Shown here one piece after another: positions 24,409 through 32,293 of a stretch of DNA of 64,000 nt (the first letter of the stretch is position 1; each line of letters starts with the position of its first letter). The DNA lies in assembly GCA_023393165.1 (NCBI GenBank), contig JAEWMJ010000032.1:248001-312000 (forward strand), given 5' to 3'. The notes below the pieces were generated by a model. That model saw only the letters and a program-made list of their open reading frames with translations. It had not been told where the DNA came from and made no database searches. The translations under genes were made by a program, and so were the position numbers. The stretch is from Bacillota bacterium (GTDB lineage: Bacteria; Bacillota; Clostridia; Christensenellales; Christensenellaceae).

Positions 24409-25413
24409 TTATATCCCCGCCTTTCTGCCCTGACGCAGCAGATATATAAAGAACGGAACACCGAAAATGGCCGTGATGATGCCTACCGGAATTTCGGTGG
24501 AGGGTACCAGCATCTTGGCAATGGTGTCCGCGATCAGCAAATAGGCCCCGCCCCCGATAAAACAGAGTGGAAGAAGCTTCTTGTTGTCCGGCCCGATGAT
24601 CATCCGCAGCAAATGCGGAATCATCAGTCCCACAAAACCGATGAGGCCGCTGACCGAGACCGCGGCGGCGGCAAGAAGCGCGGTCAATATAATCATGTTC
24701 CGGCGCACTTTGTGCGAATCCACGCCCAGGCTCTGTGAAATCTCGTCTCCGTGCAGCAGAATATTCATTGGTTTTGCATAAAAAAACAATAATACGCTGC
24801 ACACTAGAATAACGGGCAGGGTAATCCAGAATTTCTCCCAGGTGGCGGCAGCCACGCTGCCCATGTTCCAGAGTATAATGTGCTCCATCTTGTCCCGGTT
24901 TATGAGCATAATGATGTATATGATTGCAGACAGCAGCGAACTCATGGCAATGCCCGAAAGCAAAAGTGAAAATGTGGAGACCTTTCCCCTGATCCTGCTG
25001 AGGGAATACACGACAAAAATTGCAATGAGGGCAAATATAAACGCAAAAATTGTGGTTCCGCCTATTCCGATCGCGGTCAGGCCAAATCCAATAGCCATTG
25101 CGACGGTTGCGCCCAGCGCCGCGCCCGAACTGATCCCCAGTACAAAGGGGTCGGCCATGGGGTTTTTAAACACGCCCTGCAGGCTGCATCCGGCGACCGA
25201 AAGCGCCGCGCCCACGGTATAGGCAAGCAGCGCGCGGGGAAGCCTTAAATTCAAAAATATGCTCGTCTCGGCACTGCTTGCGTTCCCCTGCAAAAGCTCT
25301 AAAAATTCCTTCCAGGAAACGCCCGAGCTTCCCAGAAAAAAAGATGCAACAAATCCTGCCGCGCCAAGCAGCAGGATTATTGCGAATAGACTTTTATACC
25401 CTATCTTAGGCAT
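24409..25413 (-). CDS. btuC: Cobalamin ABC transporter permease
   Basis: This 334-residue FecCD/BtuC-family permease has about ten hydrophobic segments. Diagnostic blocks are NLRLPRALLAYTVGAALSVAG, then LQGVFKNPMADPFVLGISSGA, and late GLIGFVGLMIPHLLRMIIGPD, the loop that couples to BtuD. The N-terminal segment after MPKIGYKS is the first helix. It lies nine bases after btuF. Specificity rests on the upstream cobalamin riboswitch; by protein sequence alone heme or siderophore import could not be excluded. Confidence 0.92.
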   Translation of the reverse strand: MPKIGYKSLFAIILLLGAAGFVASFFLGSSGVSWKEFLELLQGNASSAETSIFLNLRLPRALLAYTVGAALSVAGCSLQGVFKNPMADPFVLGISSGAALGATVAMAIGFGLTAIGIGGTTIFAFIFALIAIFVVYSLSRIRGKVSTFSLLLSGIAMSSLLSAIIYIIMLINRDKMEHIILWNMGSVAAATWEKFWITLPVILVCSVLLFFYAKPMNILLHGDEISQSLGVDSHKVRRNMIILTALLAAAAVSVSGLIGFVGLMIPHLLRMIIGPDNKKLLPLCFIGGGAYLLIADTIAKMLVPSTEIPVGIITAIFGVPFFIYLLRQGRKAGI

Positions 25414-25422
25414 TTTTTTCCC

Positions 25423-26406
25423 CTATTGATTCAATATTTCCGAAATCATGGCGATTGCGTCCGCAATCCGCGGACCCGGCCTGGAAACGACGTTTGCTTC
25501 CATCTGATAGACTTTTCCGTTTTTCACCGCCGTAAGATCCGAATAACCCTGGACCTTTGAAATGTCTTCCGCGCTGCCCATGTCCGAAGAAACCATAATG
25601 ATGTCCGGATCCTGGCTTACCAGCTTTTCAAGCGGATATTCCAGCCATGCGTCCGCGGCATCCTTTGTAATGGGAACTCCACCGGCCAGTTCTATCATTG
25701 TATTGATGAAGCTTCCGGGGCCGCTGGTCCAGTTGCCCATGTCTCCGTAGCTCATTGCATAATAAACGGTTGGCGCTTCTTTGGGCGCGTTCTGTTTCGC
25801 TTTTTCCACGGCAGCGTTGATGCTGTCCACCACGGTTTTGGCGGCGTCCTGTTTTCCCATTATTTCGCCGATCATCTCAATGGATTTCGGAATGTCTTCA
25901 AAGGCTACCGCCTCTGTCGCAACCACCGTCAGGCCCAGCTTTTCCATTTGGCCGATCTGTTCAGACTGCAGCGTGTTTCCACAGAAAATAACGTCGGGAC
26001 TGAGCGCAACGATCTTTTCGACATCCGGCCCGTTATAATCGCCGACGATTTCTTTGCTTTTGGCTTCTTCGGGATAATCCGAAAACGCATCCACTCCGAC
26101 AATATTGTCGCCTGCGCCCAGCGCAAATAATATTTCGGTTGCGGACGGCGCAAGAGATACGATCTTCCCGGCGGATTTCACGGTAACTTCCCTGCCCAGC
26201 ATATCCGTTATGGGGGTTCCCTCAGCGGCGCTTACGGATTCGCCCGGAGCTGGAGCAGCCGCTTGTGAAGACGCGGCCGATGAAGCGGCTGCCGCTGTCG
26301 AAGCGGGAGCAGCGCTCTCGCCGGCAGACGGGTTTGCAGCGCATCCTGCAAACAGGATGACGCAAGCAAGCGAGATCAGCAATATTTTGACTAAGTTCTT
26401 TTTCAT
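25423..26406 (-). CDS. btuF: Cobalamin-binding lipoprotein of ABC transporter
   Basis: This 327-residue substrate-binding lipoprotein has the lipobox LFAGC, with Cys near residue 20, and an Ala/Ser-rich linker (about 25-60). Then comes a TroA-like (Peripla_BP_2) domain: IVSLAPSATEILFALGAGDNIVGVD opens it in two pieces, DVIFCGNTLQSEQI sits mid-domain, and PGPRIADAIAMISEIL ends it. The start is ATG 26406 with TTTTGGAGG upstream; in-frame codons further upstream would translate the riboswitch terminator, so they are rejected. It captures the corrinoid outside the membrane. Confidence 0.92.
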   Translation of the reverse strand: MKKNLVKILLISLACVILFAGCAANPSAGESAAPASTAAAASSAASSQAAAPAPGESVSAAEGTPITDMLGREVTVKSAGKIVSLAPSATEILFALGAGDNIVGVDAFSDYPEEAKSKEIVGDYNGPDVEKIVALSPDVIFCGNTLQSEQIGQMEKLGLTVVATEAVAFEDIPKSIEMIGEIMGKQDAAKTVVDSINAAVEKAKQNAPKEAPTVYYAMSYGDMGNWTSGPGSFINTMIELAGGVPITKDAADAWLEYPLEKLVSQDPDIIMVSSDMGSAEDISKVQGYSDLTAVKNGKVYQMEANVVSRPGPRIADAIAMISEILNQ

Positions 26407-26468
26407 TTTTTCCTCCAAAAGTCTTTTTTCCGTTTTCCCCAAAAAGCAGCAAACTTTTTGGGATGGAT

Positions 26469-26508
26469 TAAAAATAAAAAGCCCTTTTCCGGAGGCATAA
26501 GGAAAGGG
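26469..26508 (-). terminator. Expression-platform terminator of the cobalamin riboswitch
   Basis: On the minus strand CCCTTTCC pairs with GGAAAAGGG and is followed by CTTTTTATTTTT. It lies between the aptamer and the btuF ribosome site, so ligand binding probably causes early termination. Confidence 0.8.
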
Positions 26509-26546
26509 TACGATTCGCACACTTTCTCCCTACCGAAGAAAAATAT

Positions 26547-26710
26547 ACAGGCATATCCAAAAGGCAGGTTTCCCGGCTTAGCTTCATTGTTTGCGAACGC
26601 CTTCCCAATACGATCAGTGGCATATGTTCGCTCGCTCTGCTTAACGGTAGCGGAGGCTGCAGTGGTTTTTTCCACTTTCCCTTTTAACTGAAAAAAGCAC
26701 CTTTCAGACT
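26547..26710 (-). promoter_or_regulatory. Cobalamin riboswitch controlling btuFCD
   Basis: Read on the minus strand, the conserved blocks appear in order. GGGAAAGTGGAAAAAACCACTGC is a close match to the GGTG...CCACTG region. The core GCCTCCGCTACCGTTA is a variant of GCCCCCGCNACTGT. GCCACTG...GGGAAGG follows, and then AAGCCGGGAAACCTGCC, the receptor for the B12-box. The btu transporter genes follow directly. Ends are approximate. Confidence 0.9.
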
Positions 26711-26799
26711 ATTTATTTTGGATTCATTATACAACACAAATAATTAAAATAGCTAGAAAAAAATTAAACAATTTTTGCAGAATTTTATACTGATTTGTT

Positions 26800-27978
26800 T
26801 TATTCGTGACGCAGCGCGTCCACCGGATCCATTTTTGCCGCGCGCCGGGCCGGAAGGATCCCAAAAAGGAGTCCTACTCCCGTTGCAAAGCCCACACTCG
26901 CAAGGATAGGCATTGCGGTCAGCCGTATGGACAGTCCGATGTACTGCGCCGCAACCACCGTCATAAAGCAGCCGGTAATGATCCCTATTACGCCGCCCAC
27001 CGCCGAATACAATATGGATTCAAATAAAAATTGCTTTAAAATATCGCCGTTTGTCGCGCCCAAAGCCTTCCGTATCCCGATTTCACGCGTTCTTTCCTTG
27101 ATGGACACCAGCATGATGTTCATGATGCCGATCCCCCCTACAAGCAGGGAAACCCCTGCGATTGCGGCAAGCACCAGCGTAAAAATGTTCATGATATTGT
27201 CCGCATTTTCCATTTCGCCGGAAAGATTGATGACCTTGACGCTATCTTCCCCATATTTTTTGTTCAGGATCTGCATGCTTTTTTTTGCAACCGAGTCCAC
27301 AGCCGCCGAATCAGCGGCCACGACGTCAATTTCACTGAGTTCGTCGTCCTTAAAAACAGACTCGTACACGGTAATCGGAATATAGCATTTTCCCAGAAAG
27401 AACTGGTCGTATATACCTGAAATTTCTTCTTCCACCCCGATGACCGAGAAGCTGACGCCTGTAATGTCCACTTTCTGGCCCAGGGCGTTTTCATCCCCGA
27501 AAAGCTCCCTCTTTGCCTTTTGAGACAGCACCACAACCTTTCTTTTATATTCCACGTCGGAAGCTGAAAGATGCCTTCCCTCGGCCATTACGGTCTTTTG
27601 GGTCTGCGTGACGTATTCGTTGGTGCCCATGATATCGCATTGCTCCGACCCGTTTCTGGATTCCACCCTGGCCATTTTGAAATCCGCAGGAACGACGGCG
27701 GCGAGTCCCGGAACTTTATCTTCCAGAAGCTGGGCGTCCTTCAGGTTCATTCCTCCCTCCTCGTCGCCCGAAATATTTGGAAGAATCCATATCCTGTTGA
27801 TCCCGAAATTATTCAGTTCCTCCTGGATCCTTTCCTTGCCCGCCTGGCCTACCGAAAAGACCGCGATCATAGCCGCTATTCCAATTACAATGCCCAGAAT
27901 GGTCAGCACCGTACGCATTGTATTTCTTTTCATATCCGCAAGGGATATCTTTAAACTGTCAGTCAGCTTTACCGACAC
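26800..27978 (-). CDS. MacB-type ABC exporter permease subunit
   Basis: This 392-residue protein has the MacB_PCD plan: an N-terminal membrane helix (MKRNTMRTVLTILGIVIGIAAM at about 13-34, given here in one line of the motif), a large extracytoplasmic domain (about 45-260), then three helices of the FtsX domain with MLVSIKERTREIGIRKALGA and closing FGILPARRAAKMDPVDALRHE. The start is GTG 27978, which overlaps the ATPase stop by ten bases. It has a GGATGGGG site in the ATPase's last codons; longer frames run into the ATPase gene. It forms a complex with the next two gene products; in Gram-positives such systems export peptides or lipids. Substrate unknown. Confidence 0.9.
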   Translation of the reverse strand: MSVKLTDSLKISLADMKRNTMRTVLTILGIVIGIAAMIAVFSVGQAGKERIQEELNNFGINRIWILPNISGDEEGGMNLKDAQLLEDKVPGLAAVVPADFKMARVESRNGSEQCDIMGTNEYVTQTQKTVMAEGRHLSASDVEYKRKVVVLSQKAKRELFGDENALGQKVDITGVSFSVIGVEEEISGIYDQFFLGKCYIPITVYESVFKDDELSEIDVVAADSAAVDSVAKKSMQILNKKYGEDSVKVINLSGEMENADNIMNIFTLVLAAIAGVSLLVGGIGIMNIMLVSIKERTREIGIRKALGATNGDILKQFLFESILYSAVGGVIGIITGCFMTVVAAQYIGLSIRLTAMPILASVGFATGVGLLFGILPARRAAKMDPVDALRHE

Positions 27979-28634
27979 GCTATTTCCCCATCCCTTATCA
28001 TCATTGTTGTTTTTGCGTAATCCGCAATCTCTTTTTCGTGCGTGATCAAAACCACGGTCGCGCCCTGCTTGTTTAAGTCTTTTAAAATCTCCATGATCTC
28101 CGTGCCCGTGGCCGTGTCCAGGTTGCCGGTGGGTTCGTCCGCCAGCAAAAGCTTGGGCGAATTGATCAGTGCGCGGGCTATCGCGACTCTCTGCCGCTGC
28201 CCGCCTGAGAGTTCTCCTGGCAAATGCGTGCACCTGTCCTCAAGCCCCACCATGTGGAGCGCATCCTCCGCACGCTTTCTTCTGCTTTTCGGCTCCATTC
28301 CCCTGTAAATCAGGGGCAGTTCCACGTTGTCAAGTGCATTGAGGCGCGGAAGGAGAAAAAAAGACTGGAATATGAAGCCGATATACCTGTTCCGCAAATA
28401 AGCCTTCTTTTCGTCCGAAAGATCCGCAACATGGATCCCGTTTAAATAATATTCTCCGTTCGTGGGAGAATCCAGGCACCCCATGATATTTAAAAGCGTC
28501 GACTTTCCGCTGCCGGACGGGCCCATAATGGATAAAAAACCGCCGTCTTCAAGTTCTATGTTGATATTTTTAAGCGCGGCAACTTTTCCGTACCCGATTT
28601 TATAATCCTTGCAAATGCCTTTTAAACTAATCAA
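27969..28634 (-). CDS. MacB/LolD-type ABC exporter ATP-binding subunit
   Basis: This 221-residue ATPase has Walker A GPSGSGKSTLLN (about residue 40), Q-loop IGFIFQSFFLLPRL, signature LSGGQRQRVAIARAL, Walker B LLLADEPTGNLD and switch His in LITHEKE. This is the type VII exporter ATPase group (MacB, LolD, FtsE). Its start overlaps the adaptor stop by eight bases and its stop overlaps the permease start by ten. Tight overlap indicates stoichiometric production of adaptor, ATPase and permease. Confidence 0.93.
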   Translation of the reverse strand: MISLKGICKDYKIGYGKVAALKNINIELEDGGFLSIMGPSGSGKSTLLNIMGCLDSPTNGEYYLNGIHVADLSDEKKAYLRNRYIGFIFQSFFLLPRLNALDNVELPLIYRGMEPKSRRKRAEDALHMVGLEDRCTHLPGELSGGQRQRVAIARALINSPKLLLADEPTGNLDTATGTEIMEILKDLNKQGATVVLITHEKEIADYAKTTMMIRDGEIACR

Positions 28635-29883
28635 TGATTGCCACCTTCTGACCGTCCTTGAGATTTTTGTCCGGATTCAAAACCAGTTTTTCGCCTTCCG
28701 CAATACCGCCTTTTATTTCGACATTGTAATCGTCCTGCATGCCTTTCAGCACCGTTCTTTTATGTATGCGGTTATTGGAATCTACAACAAAGACATATCC
28801 GTCTGCCGTAAGGCAGTCAAGGGATATGATATCCACTCCTTTTTTTTGACTGAGAACAATTTCGAGGTCGATATTGCTTCCCGGTAATTCCCCCAGACCA
28901 TTATTGGGGTTTACAATAAGGTCGGTCATGTTCTCGCTCCCCACTCCGTCCGAGGCATTTACCATCTGTCCAATCTCCAAGATCTTTCCCGAATACTTCC
29001 TTTCTCCGTCAACAGAATATATGATCGCGTCCATCCCTTCCTTCAGGGATTTCACATCTTTGCCGGATACGCTTGAAACAACCTCCATATCGTCGGTATC
29101 CGCTATCACTATGGCCGTAGCGTTTGCCGCCACCGTTTCCCCTTCCCGGATTCCGACTTTCAGAACCTTTCCGCTGATCCCGCTTCCGACCTTCATGGAA
29201 TCAACCTTATCTTCAAGAGTGCTGACATTTTGCTGTGCGCTTTTGACCTGTTCAGCAAGACTGCCGCTCTTGTCGATCGCAAGCAGGCTGTCCGTTTCTT
29301 CCTGCGGGAGAACAATGGAATTTGTGGAAAGAACGCTTTCTATTTGCGGCAGATAAGTCTCGATCAGGCTTTCAATATCGCTTCCGACCGCAGCCACCAG
29401 CCTGTTGGATAAACCCTCCGCAAGTATATTGGCAATTTCATTATTATAATGGTAGAGTTCGTACCCTGAAGTTTGCGCAAGGCTGACCGCATTCTGCGCA
29501 TATTCGCTTAATGTTGCGCCTTTCTGTGCATAAACCGATTGAGTCTGTTCCTTGATTTGTTCGTTTTGCAGATTTTTCAGTTCTTCTTTTGCGGATTCCA
29601 GCTGTTTTTCCGTCTCGGAGGTATCATATGAAAATAAAGGATCGCCGGCATTCACCGTATCTCCCTCTTTCACATAGATTTCGCGAATTAGCCCGCTGTT
29701 TGTCAGTACTTCCGACTCATTCACGGGCCTGACTTCGCCGGTCAGTTCAAGGCTTATTTTAATGTCGCCTTTTTCTGTGGTGTCAATCTTTGTTTTATAT
29801 ACATCGGCGCCAGCCTGTGTATACACAACATACAATGCCGCAGCCGCTAAAACAGACGCAAAAATAAAAAAGCCTTTTTTCAT
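28627..29883 (-). CDS. MacA-type adaptor (HlyD/RND membrane fusion family)
   Basis: This 418-residue adaptor has an N-terminal membrane anchor (MKKGFFIFASVLAAAALYVV), a lipoyl-like half (LTNSGLIREIYVKEGDTVNAGDPLFSYDT, in parts, about 65-95), a long coiled-coil hairpin (about 100-235), the returning lipoyl half (SGISGKVLKVGIREGETV) and beta-barrel/MP domains ending DPDKNLKDGQKV. The start ATG 29883 has AGGAG nearby; the longer in-frame start has none. In Gram-positives MacA-like adaptors work with MacB-type pumps without an outer-membrane channel, for example in peptide resistance. Divergent from the arg operon. Confidence 0.9.
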   Translation of the reverse strand: MKKGFFIFASVLAAAALYVVYTQAGADVYKTKIDTTEKGDIKISLELTGEVRPVNESEVLTNSGLIREIYVKEGDTVNAGDPLFSYDTSETEKQLESAKEELKNLQNEQIKEQTQSVYAQKGATLSEYAQNAVSLAQTSGYELYHYNNEIANILAEGLSNRLVAAVGSDIESLIETYLPQIESVLSTNSIVLPQEETDSLLAIDKSGSLAEQVKSAQQNVSTLEDKVDSMKVGSGISGKVLKVGIREGETVAANATAIVIADTDDMEVVSSVSGKDVKSLKEGMDAIIYSVDGERKYSGKILEIGQMVNASDGVGSENMTDLIVNPNNGLGELPGSNIDLEIVLSQKKGVDIISLDCLTADGYVFVVDSNNRIHKRTVLKGMQDDYNVEIKGGIAEGEKLVLNPDKNLKDGQKVAIID

Positions 29884-29970
29884 TTTGTATTCTCCTGCCT
29901 TATTTGATATAATTATTGTGCCTTGCAATAGTCTTTTTATACTTTTTTAAAGAAAAATTAACAATAAACT

Positions 29971-30008
29971 ATTGCATAGTTATGCATTTAATTGTATAAT
30001 TATTACAC
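29971..30008 (+). promoter_or_regulatory. Tandem ARG boxes (ArgR/AhrC operator)
   Basis: Box 1, ATTGCATAGTTATGCATT (29971-29988), fits the 18-bp WNTGNATWWWWATNCANW consensus except one G in the centre. Box 2, ATTGTATAATTATTACAC (29991-30008), is a weaker match. Two bases separate them, typical for one ArgR hexamer. They cover the -35 to the start point, so bound ArgR with arginine would block polymerase. No argR gene lies in this window. Confidence 0.78.
29972..30000 (+). promoter_or_regulatory. Promoter of the arginine operon
   Basis: TTGCAT (29972-29977) and a perfect TATAAT (29995-30000) are spaced by 17 bases. The expected start is near 30007. It is overlapped end to end by the ARG boxes. 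Confidence 0.8.
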
Positions 30009-30079
30009 GGTCGTTCCGGGGCTTTTTTTTTAGGATTTTATAGCTGCCCATGGCGCGGACGCAGAATTTAGGAGGATAT

Positions 30080-31120
30080 ATGATAAACGTAGGCGTGATT
30101 GGAGGAACTGGATACGCGGGAGAAGAGCTGATCCGCATTTTGACCGCGCATCCTTATGTAAATATATGCAAAGTGGTATCCAAAAGCTTTGCGGGAAAAA
30201 ATTTAGGCGACGTATATAAGAATTATACCGGCATCCAAAATTATCCACTTTCGGATTTGGACTTAAAGGAAATCAGCCGGGCATGCGAATTTGTATTCAC
30301 TTCCCTGCCCCACGGCGAGTCCATGAACGTGGTATCCGAGCTTCTGGAACTGAACACCCGCGTGATTGACCTGAGCGCAGACTTCAGATACCAGGACGTA
30401 TCCATTTATAAGGAATGGTACGGGCTCGAACACAGCGCGGCAGAAGCGCAGGCCGAGGCAGTCTACGGCCTTCCGGAAGTCTACCGCGGCATCATAGAAA
30501 ACACAAGGCTGGTTGCAAACCCCGGCTGCTACACCACCTGCTCCATACTGGCGCTTCTTCCCGTACTGAAGCACAATCTTGTGCGGTCCTCCGGAATCGT
30601 GATAGACGCGAAAAGCGGCGTGACGGGCGCAGGCCGGAAAAGCGACACTGCTTATTCCTTCTGCGAACTGGAAGGCAACTTCAAGGCGTATTCAGCCATA
30701 CGGCACCGGCATACATCCGAGATAGAAGAACAGCTCTCCCTGATTTCAGGGGAAGACATTAAGCTTCTGTTTACCCCGCATCTTCTGCCGGTAAAGCGCG
30801 GCATACTTGCGACGATCTATACCGAACTGATGCCCGGCGTTACCGCGGAGAAGGTAAGCGAGGCGTACCGCGCGGAATTTGCAAAAGCGCCGTTTGTACA
30901 TATACTCCCGGAAGGAGAACTGCCGGAATTAAAGCATGTGGTAGGATCCAACAACGTCCATATCGGGTTTGCGGTATCCGAGCGTACAAACCGGCTTGTA
31001 ATAGTCTCCTGCCTGGATAACCTGATCAAGGGCGCGGGCGGGCAGGCCGTCCAAAACTTCAACATCATGAATAAACTGGACGAAAAGATGGGGCTGCCCC
31101 AGACAGCCTGGTATTTGTAG
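30080..31120 (+). CDS. argC: N-acetyl-gamma-glutamyl-phosphate reductase
   Basis: This enzyme makes N-acetylglutamate semialdehyde from N-acetylglutamyl phosphate with NADPH, step three of arginine synthesis. The 346-residue product has NAD motif GVIGGTGYAGEELIR at the N-terminus, the catalytic Cys in NPGCYTT (about 147-153), the conserved GVTGAGRK, and HRHTSEIEEQL. Start ATG 30080 has GGAGG immediately upstream; an in-frame start at 30050 lacks one. It is the first gene of the operon and is under ARG boxes. Confidence 0.96.
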   Translation: MINVGVIGGTGYAGEELIRILTAHPYVNICKVVSKSFAGKNLGDVYKNYTGIQNYPLSDLDLKEISRACEFVFTSLPHGESMNVVSELLELNTRVIDLSADFRYQDVSIYKEWYGLEHSAAEAQAEAVYGLPEVYRGIIENTRLVANPGCYTTCSILALLPVLKHNLVRSSGIVIDAKSGVTGAGRKSDTAYSFCELEGNFKAYSAIRHRHTSEIEEQLSLISGEDIKLLFTPHLLPVKRGILATIYTELMPGVTAEKVSEAYRAEFAKAPFVHILPEGELPELKHVVGSNNVHIGFAVSERTNRLVIVSCLDNLIKGAGGQAVQNFNIMNKLDEKMGLPQTAWYL

Positions 31121-31137
31121 GAGGTAATGAGTAAATA

Positions 31138-32001
31138 ATGATAGAATATATTCAAAGGGCGAATATGCTGGTCGAAGCGCTGCCATACATCCAGCGGCTG
31201 TTCGGGAAAACGATTATCATCAAATACGGCGGCGCAGCCATGCAGGACCCCGATCTGACGCAGAAGATACTGGAAGACATCACGCTTTTGAAATTTGTGG
31301 GAATGAACCCCATAGTGGTGCACGGCGGCGGGCCGGATATCAACAACATGCTTCTGGCGCTTGACGTACAGCCCCAGTTTGTGGACGGCCTTCGGGTAAC
31401 CGACGACAAGACAATGGAAGTGGTCCAGATGGTCCTGACCGGCAAGATCAATAAAGAGATCGTTGCAAAACTAAACGGCATGCGCGCGAACGCGATAGGT
31501 CTTTGCGGAATAGACGGAAATATCATAACGGCGCGAAAAGCGCAGCCCAAAAACGGCGTGGACCTCGGCAACGTAGGCGAAATCACGGGCATCAACACCA
31601 AACTCCTGACCACCCTTGCAGGGGACCAGTATATTCCGGTCATCGCGCCCGTGGGAACCGGAGAAAAAGGCGAAAGCTACAACATCAACGCGGATACGGC
31701 GGCCAGCGAGATTGCCTGCGCTCTGAAAGCCGAAAAACTCATGTTTTTAACGGATACCGACGGCATCCGTATGGATAAGGAAGATCCCGAAAGCCTGATT
31801 TACGAGATCAGCGTGAAACGGATATACGAACTCATCGACCAGGGAATCATAGACGGGGGCATGCTGCCCAAGGTCAGGGGCTGCATACAGGCTATTCAGT
31901 CCGGCGTGGAACGCGTCCATATTCTGAACGGTACCATCCCCCACCCGATCATACTAGAGATATTCACCGATTCGGGTATCGGAACAATGATCACTGCCTA
32001 A
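31138..32001 (+). CDS. argB: Acetylglutamate kinase
   Basis: ArgB phosphorylates N-acetylglutamate, step two of the pathway. The 287-residue amino acid kinase-family protein has the ATP-binding glycine loop IIKYGGAAM (about 27-35), substrate loop VHGGGPDINNM, the NINADTAASEIA nucleotide region and GGMLPKV near the C-terminus, the conserved lysine. An extended N-terminus (MIEYIQRANMLVEALPYIQRLFGK, about 24 residues) forms the helix that in other species makes hexameric, arginine-inhibited enzymes. The stop codon TAA 31999-32001 overlaps the first two bases of the inverted-repeat element. Confidence 0.96.
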   Translation: MIEYIQRANMLVEALPYIQRLFGKTIIIKYGGAAMQDPDLTQKILEDITLLKFVGMNPIVVHGGGPDINNMLLALDVQPQFVDGLRVTDDKTMEVVQMVLTGKINKEIVAKLNGMRANAIGLCGIDGNIITARKAQPKNGVDLGNVGEITGINTKLLTTLAGDQYIPVIAPVGTGEKGESYNINADTAASEIACALKAEKLMFLTDTDGIRMDKEDPESLIYEISVKRIYELIDQGIIDGGMLPKVRGCIQAIQSGVERVHILNGTIPHPIILEIFTDSGIGTMITA

Positions 32002-32274
32002 GGTAAAGGGAGTCGAACCCATGCGGTTCAGAGGGCCGTAAGGCACGGCATTACTGTGTTGCCGTGCTTTGCCGTAGCACCACTACGGTTGCATCGCGGC
32101 GCCTTATACTGCCAAGCCTTACGCCTCTCTGAACTCGCAGACCCAAAAGCCGCAGTTTGGGATGCAGTTCGCGGAAGAGGAAGGAGCCATAGTGGTGCTA
32201 TGGCGACTGACGATGACAAAGAAATGCGCCCAAACGGTGGCTTTTGAGCGCATGAATTCAATTCCCTTTACCTT
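32000..32274. repeat. 275-bp inverted-repeat element with nested hairpins between argB and argD
   Basis: The element is closed by 26-bp imperfect arms (32000-32025 and 32249-32274, 22 of 26 paired, beginning AAGGTAAAGGGA). Inside, several nested stems are visible. An outer one has GTTCAGAGGGCCGTAAGG (about 32026-32043) pairing with CCTTACGCCTCTCTGAAC (about 32117-32134). Within it is CACGGCA/TGCCGTG. On the right, CAAAAGCC...GTTTGGG pairs with CCCAAAC...GGCTTTTG, and within that is GCCATAG/CTATGGC. No credible gene is inside. It sits within one transcription unit, starting at the argB stop and ending just before the argD ribosome site. It could be a MITE or a structured RNA. Confidence 0.85.
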
Positions 32275-32293
32275 AAGGAAGGAGCAGTTTAAA

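Noticed and set aside
26407..26520. N-terminal extension of BtuF
   Set aside because: The in-frame upstream codons translate the riboswitch terminator and the signal peptide begins at the later ATG with a strong ribosome site.
32000..32274. T-box or arginine riboswitch as explanation for the arg operon element
   Set aside because: The T-box AGGGTGGNACCGCG sequence is absent, the hairpins do not match an antiterminator and no terminator precedes argD.
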